Shown here: piece by piece, positions 60,579-64,000 of the stretch
How positions within the stretch are numbered: the stretch's first letter is position 1
How the letters are laid out: every line of letters begins with the position of its first letter
From: RHLJ01 sp965222205
GTDB lineage: Bacteria; Bacteroidota; Rhodothermia; Balneolales; Balneolaceae
DNA length: 64,000 bases
Direction of reading: 5' to 3'
Assembly: GCA_965222205.1 (NCBI GenBank)
Contig: OZ244932.1
Span: 2,170,001 to 2,234,000 of the forward strand
Position numbers and translations under genes: made by a program
Notes under the pieces: model-generated
The model's input: the letters and a program-made list of their open reading frames with translations, nothing else
Database searches by the model: none
What the model was told of the DNA's origin: nothing

Positions 60579-61838
60579 TTAATGCAGAGCCGAGGTTAAG
60601 GCTCTTGCTTTCACAAGTGTCTCTTCCCATTCTTCCTCAGGAACTGAGTCGCTTGTAATGGCACCACCTACCGGGTAAACCAATTTCTTCCCTTCAATAA
60701 TAGCTGTACGAATTACTACATTAAAATCGAAATCCTGTTCAGGAGTCAAGTAACCGATTGCTCCGGAGTAGATCCCTCTCTTGTAATTTTCCAGCTCTTC
60801 AATTGCTTTCATCGCGGAAATTTTTGGAGCGCCTGTCATCGAACCCATAGGAAAACATGCCTGTATGATTTCGATTGGATCAGCATTCTTTTTTACTTCA
60901 CACTCAACGGTAGAAACCATTTGGTGAACCGTTTCGAAGCTCTGTATTTCGAATAAATTTTTAACCGCAACAGAACCTTTTTCCGCAATCCTGCTTAAAT
61001 CGTTTCGTACCAAATCTACAATCATCAAATTCTCTGCCCTGTTTTTCTCAGACTGAAGCAGAAGCTCTGCATTCCGGTCATTAGATTTCCCGTTTCTCGA
61101 CCACGTTCCTTTGATGGGCTGCGACCATACCCGAGTCCCTTTTTTTGATAAAAACCTCTCTGGTGAAGAACAACAAACACTCACTCCATCTATTTGAATA
61201 AATGAAGCGAATGGAACTGGACCAAAAGCTTTCATCTTATTGTAAAGCTCAAATGCTTCCCCTTCAAATTCGAATACTAAGGCATGAGAAAGATTTACCT
61301 CGTAAAAATCGCCTTCCGTTATATATTCCTGAGCCCGCCTGATTTTGTCCAGATATTCGCTTTTCTGAATTCTGCTCTTTGAGATGACAGAAGTGTCAGA
61401 ATTAAGCTTATTCCCACCAATATTTGCAGGGAAATCCCCTTTTATACTATGAACTTCATTTTCTTTTGAAATCTCGATCAACAGCCCCGGGATCATAAAA
61501 AACATATCCGGAACTGTTGCAGCAGGTGGATTCCGGGATTCCAGATTCTCCACGTCGTTTTTTAAATCGTAGCCAAGATACCCGAACACCCAATCCTGAA
61601 ATTCATCAATAAACTTCTTTAGCGCTACCCAAGGATTCCCCTTTTCAACTCGCTCTTCCCTGCCGTCCCAGACTATGACTTTATCTCCAAAGCTCTTTAT
61701 CCATTTCTGAGGCTTTCCAGCCAGATAAGACACCTCGCTCGCAGGATGATCCTTTTTCTGCGACTCAAGAAATACCATAGGCCCTTCTTTACTCAGATGC
61801 CGAATTAAATGCGCTATGTGCTCTTTTTTGCTCTTCAT
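60579..61838 (-). CDS. pabB: aminodeoxychorismate synthase component I
   Basis: 419 residues of the anthranilate/ADC synthase family. The C-terminal chorismate-binding domain (about 160-415) has YITEGDFYEVNLSHAL, SPERFLSKKGTRVWSQPIKGTW, LIVDLVRNDLSRIA (metal site) and CFPMGSMTGAPKISAM. PIKGTW is the chorismate-enzyme signature, with Lys as in PabB instead of the Ala of TrpE-type enzymes (PIAGT). It supplies folate synthesis. No pabA or pabC lies next to it. A 77-base spacer separates it from the divergent pyrD. Confidence 0.82.
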   Translation of the reverse strand: MKSKKEHIAHLIRHLSKEGPMVFLESQKKDHPASEVSYLAGKPQKWIKSFGDKVIVWDGREERVEKGNPWVALKKFIDEFQDWVFGYLGYDLKNDVENLESRNPPAATVPDMFFMIPGLLIEISKENEVHSIKGDFPANIGGNKLNSDTSVISKSRIQKSEYLDKIRRAQEYITEGDFYEVNLSHALVFEFEGEAFELYNKMKAFGPVPFASFIQIDGVSVCCSSPERFLSKKGTRVWSQPIKGTWSRNGKSNDRNAELLLQSEKNRAENLMIVDLVRNDLSRIAEKGSVAVKNLFEIQSFETVHQMVSTVECEVKKNADPIEIIQACFPMGSMTGAPKISAMKAIEELENYKRGIYSGAIGYLTPEQDFDFNVVIRTAIIEGKKLVYPVGGAITSDSVPEEEWEETLVKARALTSALH

Positions 61839-61915
61839 GAATTCAGACAGTGATGATACGGCTTCTCTCTAATTTTTATCAGGCTTTTCCGTATCATTGT
61901 TTTAAATTTCTTTGG

Positions 61916-62947
61916 ATGCTGTATAAGTCACTCGCAAAACCATTTCTTTTTCAAAAAGATGCCGAATCAGCTCATGAATTGGCTGTTAAAATTTCCTCAA
62001 AAACGAGTTCATCATCTTTTCTTCAGAGCTTAGCTAAAGGACTCTATGGATATCAAAACCGAAAACTACACCGTGAATTTTTTGGCTTAAAGTTTCCAAA
62101 TCCAGTTGGTCTTGCTGCAGGTTTTGATAAAAATGGAGAAACGCCTTTAGCCATGCAGGCACTTGGATTTGGATTTGTTGAGGTAGGAAGTATTACCGCT
62201 CAACCTTCTAAGGGGAACCCTAAACCCCGGGCATTCCGGCTTCCTGCTGACCGTTCTTTAATTAACCGAATGGGTCTTAATAATCAAGGTGCTGATACGG
62301 TTACTCGACGGCTTTCATCCCTGAAACTGAACATTCCTCTTGGGGTAAATATTGCCAAAACCAACGATGCTTCCATCCATGGAGATGCAGCCATTCAGGA
62401 CTATGTGATTAGTTACGAGCTCGCCAATACGGTAGCAGATTATATGACAGTAAATATTTCCTGCCCTAATACAGGAGAGGGTAAAACCTTTGAAGATCCG
62501 GATGCTCTGGAAGCTTTGTTAAAAGGATTGGATATAAACAAAAAAGACCGAAAACCAACACTCGTAAAGTTCTCCATTGATACGGACAAAGCTACATTGG
62601 AAAAGCTCGTTCAAATTTGTGAATCTCATGGTGTTTCAGGCTATGTTGCAACTAATACCTCGTCAAGCAGGAATGGATTAAACACCTCTCAGGTACAGCT
62701 TAAAGAGATTGGAAACGGAGGGCTAAGCGGAAGGGCAATTGCTGATAAAAGTACCCAGATTGTTAGCTGGTTAAGTGAAATGCTACAAGGAAAGAAACCA
62801 ATTATTGGAGTTGGAGGGGTTGATAGTGAAGAATCTGCTTTGATGAAGCTCGAAGCCGGTGCTGATCTACTTCAGATTTACACTGGTTTGGTGTACGAAG
62901 GACCCACGCTTGTTAAGAGGATCAAGAAAAAAATAGCCTCTATTTAA
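61916..62947 (+). CDS. pyrD: dihydroorotate dehydrogenase, class 2-like
   Basis: Oxidises dihydroorotate in pyrimidine synthesis at the membrane. I prefer the ATG at 61916 (MLYKSLAKPFLFQKDAESAHELA, the usual class 2 start); an ORF start at 61850 adds 22 residues. Visible motifs are NPVGLAAGFDKNGE, GSITAQPSKGNPKPRAFRL, NRMGLNNQGAD, NISCPNTGEGKTFEDP and GVGGVDSEESALMKLEAGADLLQIYTGLVYEGP. The catalytic base position is Cys (SCPN) where class 2 enzymes carry Ser (SSPN), and the class 2 PGLR that follows is replaced by GEGKTFED. Length 343. Confidence 0.92.
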   Translation: MLYKSLAKPFLFQKDAESAHELAVKISSKTSSSSFLQSLAKGLYGYQNRKLHREFFGLKFPNPVGLAAGFDKNGETPLAMQALGFGFVEVGSITAQPSKGNPKPRAFRLPADRSLINRMGLNNQGADTVTRRLSSLKLNIPLGVNIAKTNDASIHGDAAIQDYVISYELANTVADYMTVNISCPNTGEGKTFEDPDALEALLKGLDINKKDRKPTLVKFSIDTDKATLEKLVQICESHGVSGYVATNTSSSRNGLNTSQVQLKEIGNGGLSGRAIADKSTQIVSWLSEMLQGKKPIIGVGGVDSEESALMKLEAGADLLQIYTGLVYEGPTLVKRIKKKIASI

Positions 62948-64000
62948 TTTCTGAAAGTAAACACTACTTCGCAGCTAACCGGAGTAGCCTCTCCTTCAAC
63001 CAGAACCGGATCAAAAGAAACATGCTCTTCTATCGCTGTTATAAACGAGTTGATCAATTCCTGATTTTGGGTATCAGATGCGAGCTTAAATTCATCAATT
63101 ATTCCTCTGAAATTAATGAAGAATAAAAAGCTGATCTCGTTTTCCTGAATTCCTGATGGGATTTGTACTACATCTAAAAAGCTTTCTGTACCTCCTCTGA
63201 TAAAGACGTTTTGATCAATATCATCACAACTAATGTAATCGGTTGAAGGGTTGAGCTCGGGAGTTACCTCCTCAGATTCTTCAGGAGTCGGTTCAACAGG
63301 GAGAGCAAACTCTGATTTCAGGGTTCTAACCTGACCTGAATACACGGAGTTTGCATAATTATTCAAAAAAAGATCGATTTTTGCACGGGTAGAGTCCCAA
63401 TACACTCCCCTGTAGGGAAACACATCTTTAAAGTCAGGTTCCGTTAATGTAGAATCTAATACACCAGAGTAATAGAGGCTATCGGTATTAGTGATATTGG
63501 TATCGGCGAGAGCAATTCTCGCAGAATCTTTTTTATTTTCTAAAGATGTAACTCTTGTTTCCCACTCTTCATTAAACTCGTTCCATTCCGAAATAGCTTC
63601 TGTAAAACCTGAATCTTTTTTTGCAAGGGCGATGTACGTTTGTATGCCATCAAACAAGGCTCGGCCGGCAATTTCCAACCCGCGATGTTTTTCTTCAAAT
63701 TCGAAAAATATTTCAACCTTTGAAGTATCATTAAGTGCTTCATCCTCTACAATTGAAAAATACTCCGATCTTGGGTCCTCATCCACTTCATCGAACACTT
63801 CCGGTCTCTCAAAACCATAAGTTTCAATTACCCGGTCTGCATATACAGAGTTTGGGAATCTGTTTAGCAATTCTCTCGCTGTTTCTTCTGCTTTCACACT
63901 TTCATTCCGGATAGTGTATAACTCCGACAATGAATACAATGAAACCGGAACCACCTCGCTATTCGGTCGCTCTTCTAAAATTTTATTGAAATAAATTTCG
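62944..64000 (-). CDS. TPR protein with a TonB C-terminal-like domain (5' end outside the window)
   Basis: The frame is open to the window edge, so the N-terminus is missing. The visible part starts with TPR-like helices (FNKILEERPNSE; KAEETARELLNRFPNSVYADRVI). It continues with an acidic linker and ends in a TonB_C-like domain (about the last 90 residues: FFINFRGIIDEFKLASD, SFDPVLVEGEATPVSCEVVFTF). It could be a periplasmic assembly factor; no transport motif is seen. The stop shares TTAA with pyrD. Confidence 0.78.
   Translation of the reverse strand, partial: EIYFNKILEERPNSEVVPVSLYSLSELYTIRNESVKAEETARELLNRFPNSVYADRVIETYGFERPEVFDEVDEDPRSEYFSIVEDEALNDTSKVEIFFEFEEKHRGLEIAGRALFDGIQTYIALAKKDSGFTEAISEWNEFNEEWETRVTSLENKKDSARIALADTNITNTDSLYYSGVLDSTLTEPDFKDVFPYRGVYWDSTRAKIDLFLNNYANSVYSGQVRTLKSEFALPVEPTPEESEEVTPELNPSTDYISCDDIDQNVFIRGGTESFLDVVQIPSGIQENEISFLFFINFRGIIDEFKLASDTQNQELINSFITAIEEHVSFDPVLVEGEATPVSCEVVFTFRN

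Noticed and set aside
1..64000. Prophage, integrative element or toxin-antitoxin island
   Set aside because: No integrase, transposase, phage structural gene or toxin-like small pair was seen. The tRNA copies alone do not define attachment sites.

Overview
The window looks like chromosomal backbone of a Balneolota/Bacteroidota-type bacterium. This is inferred, not proven. The evidence is: Bacteroidota-style promoters (TTG or TTTG, about 20 nt, TAnnTTTG) in front of several ribosomal genes; a SpoIIM/DUF4129/DUF4350/MoxR/DUF58 operon; a serine palmitoyltransferase with its GNAT neighbour; an E1 alpha-beta fusion; a sigma54 regulator followed by LptE; and many short palindromic repeats. No prophage, insertion sequence, CRISPR array, plasmid gene or rRNA was seen. 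Base composition is moderately AT-rich, and most AT-rich around 29.9-32.1 kb.

Layout. 0-8 kb is housekeeping: rpsA and cmk (minus strand), rpsT, gpmI, clpC. 8-11.3 kb holds a secreted beta-propeller, a sugar-nucleotide epimerase and a glycosyltransferase. 11.4-12.2 kb is a tRNA cluster (Pro, Arg, Cys, Glu, His, Glu) with two decayed tRNA copies, each carrying a 22-bp palindromic insert in the T-loop. 12.5-18.6 kb is envelope biogenesis: two GT2 enzymes, a GT-C enzyme, an outer-membrane barrel with a broken signal peptide, and a TPR protein. 18.7-21 kb has a MerR regulator and the heme A pathway (ctaA/ctaB). 21-28.9 kb has an RDD gene and a seven-gene operon whose junctions are all 4-nt overlaps. 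28.9-32.1 kb is a pair of exported proteins. 32-36 kb has a fused 2-oxoacid dehydrogenase E1 and fumarase.

36.1-42 kb is a candidate ceramide/glycosphingolipid locus: serine palmitoyltransferase, a GNAT protein that could be the bacterial ceramide synthase, two GT4 glycosyltransferases and an extended SDR reductase. 42-46.5 kb has an Ig/propeller secreted protein, mutY, a TIGR02757 protein and rpsU, with three different kinds of palindromic repeat in the gaps. 46.5-51.5 kb has radA, a flippase-like membrane protein, class I aldolase and dusB. 51.5-64 kb has an S9 peptidase, serS, an Lrp regulator, a sigma54 activator with lptE and a TPR gene, an MBL hydrolase, rpmE, a ChlI-like AAA ATPase, pabB, pyrD and an edge-truncated TPR/TonB-C-like gene.

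The most interesting signals are: the T-loop palindromes, whose three base differences all keep RNA pairing; the 109-bp BIME-like element with compensatory arms; the moxR-DUF58 junction, where the expected ATGA reads ATAA; a one-base poly-T frameshift in an outer-membrane protein signal peptide; five convergent gene pairs that share one TTAA as both stop codons; and the ceramide module.
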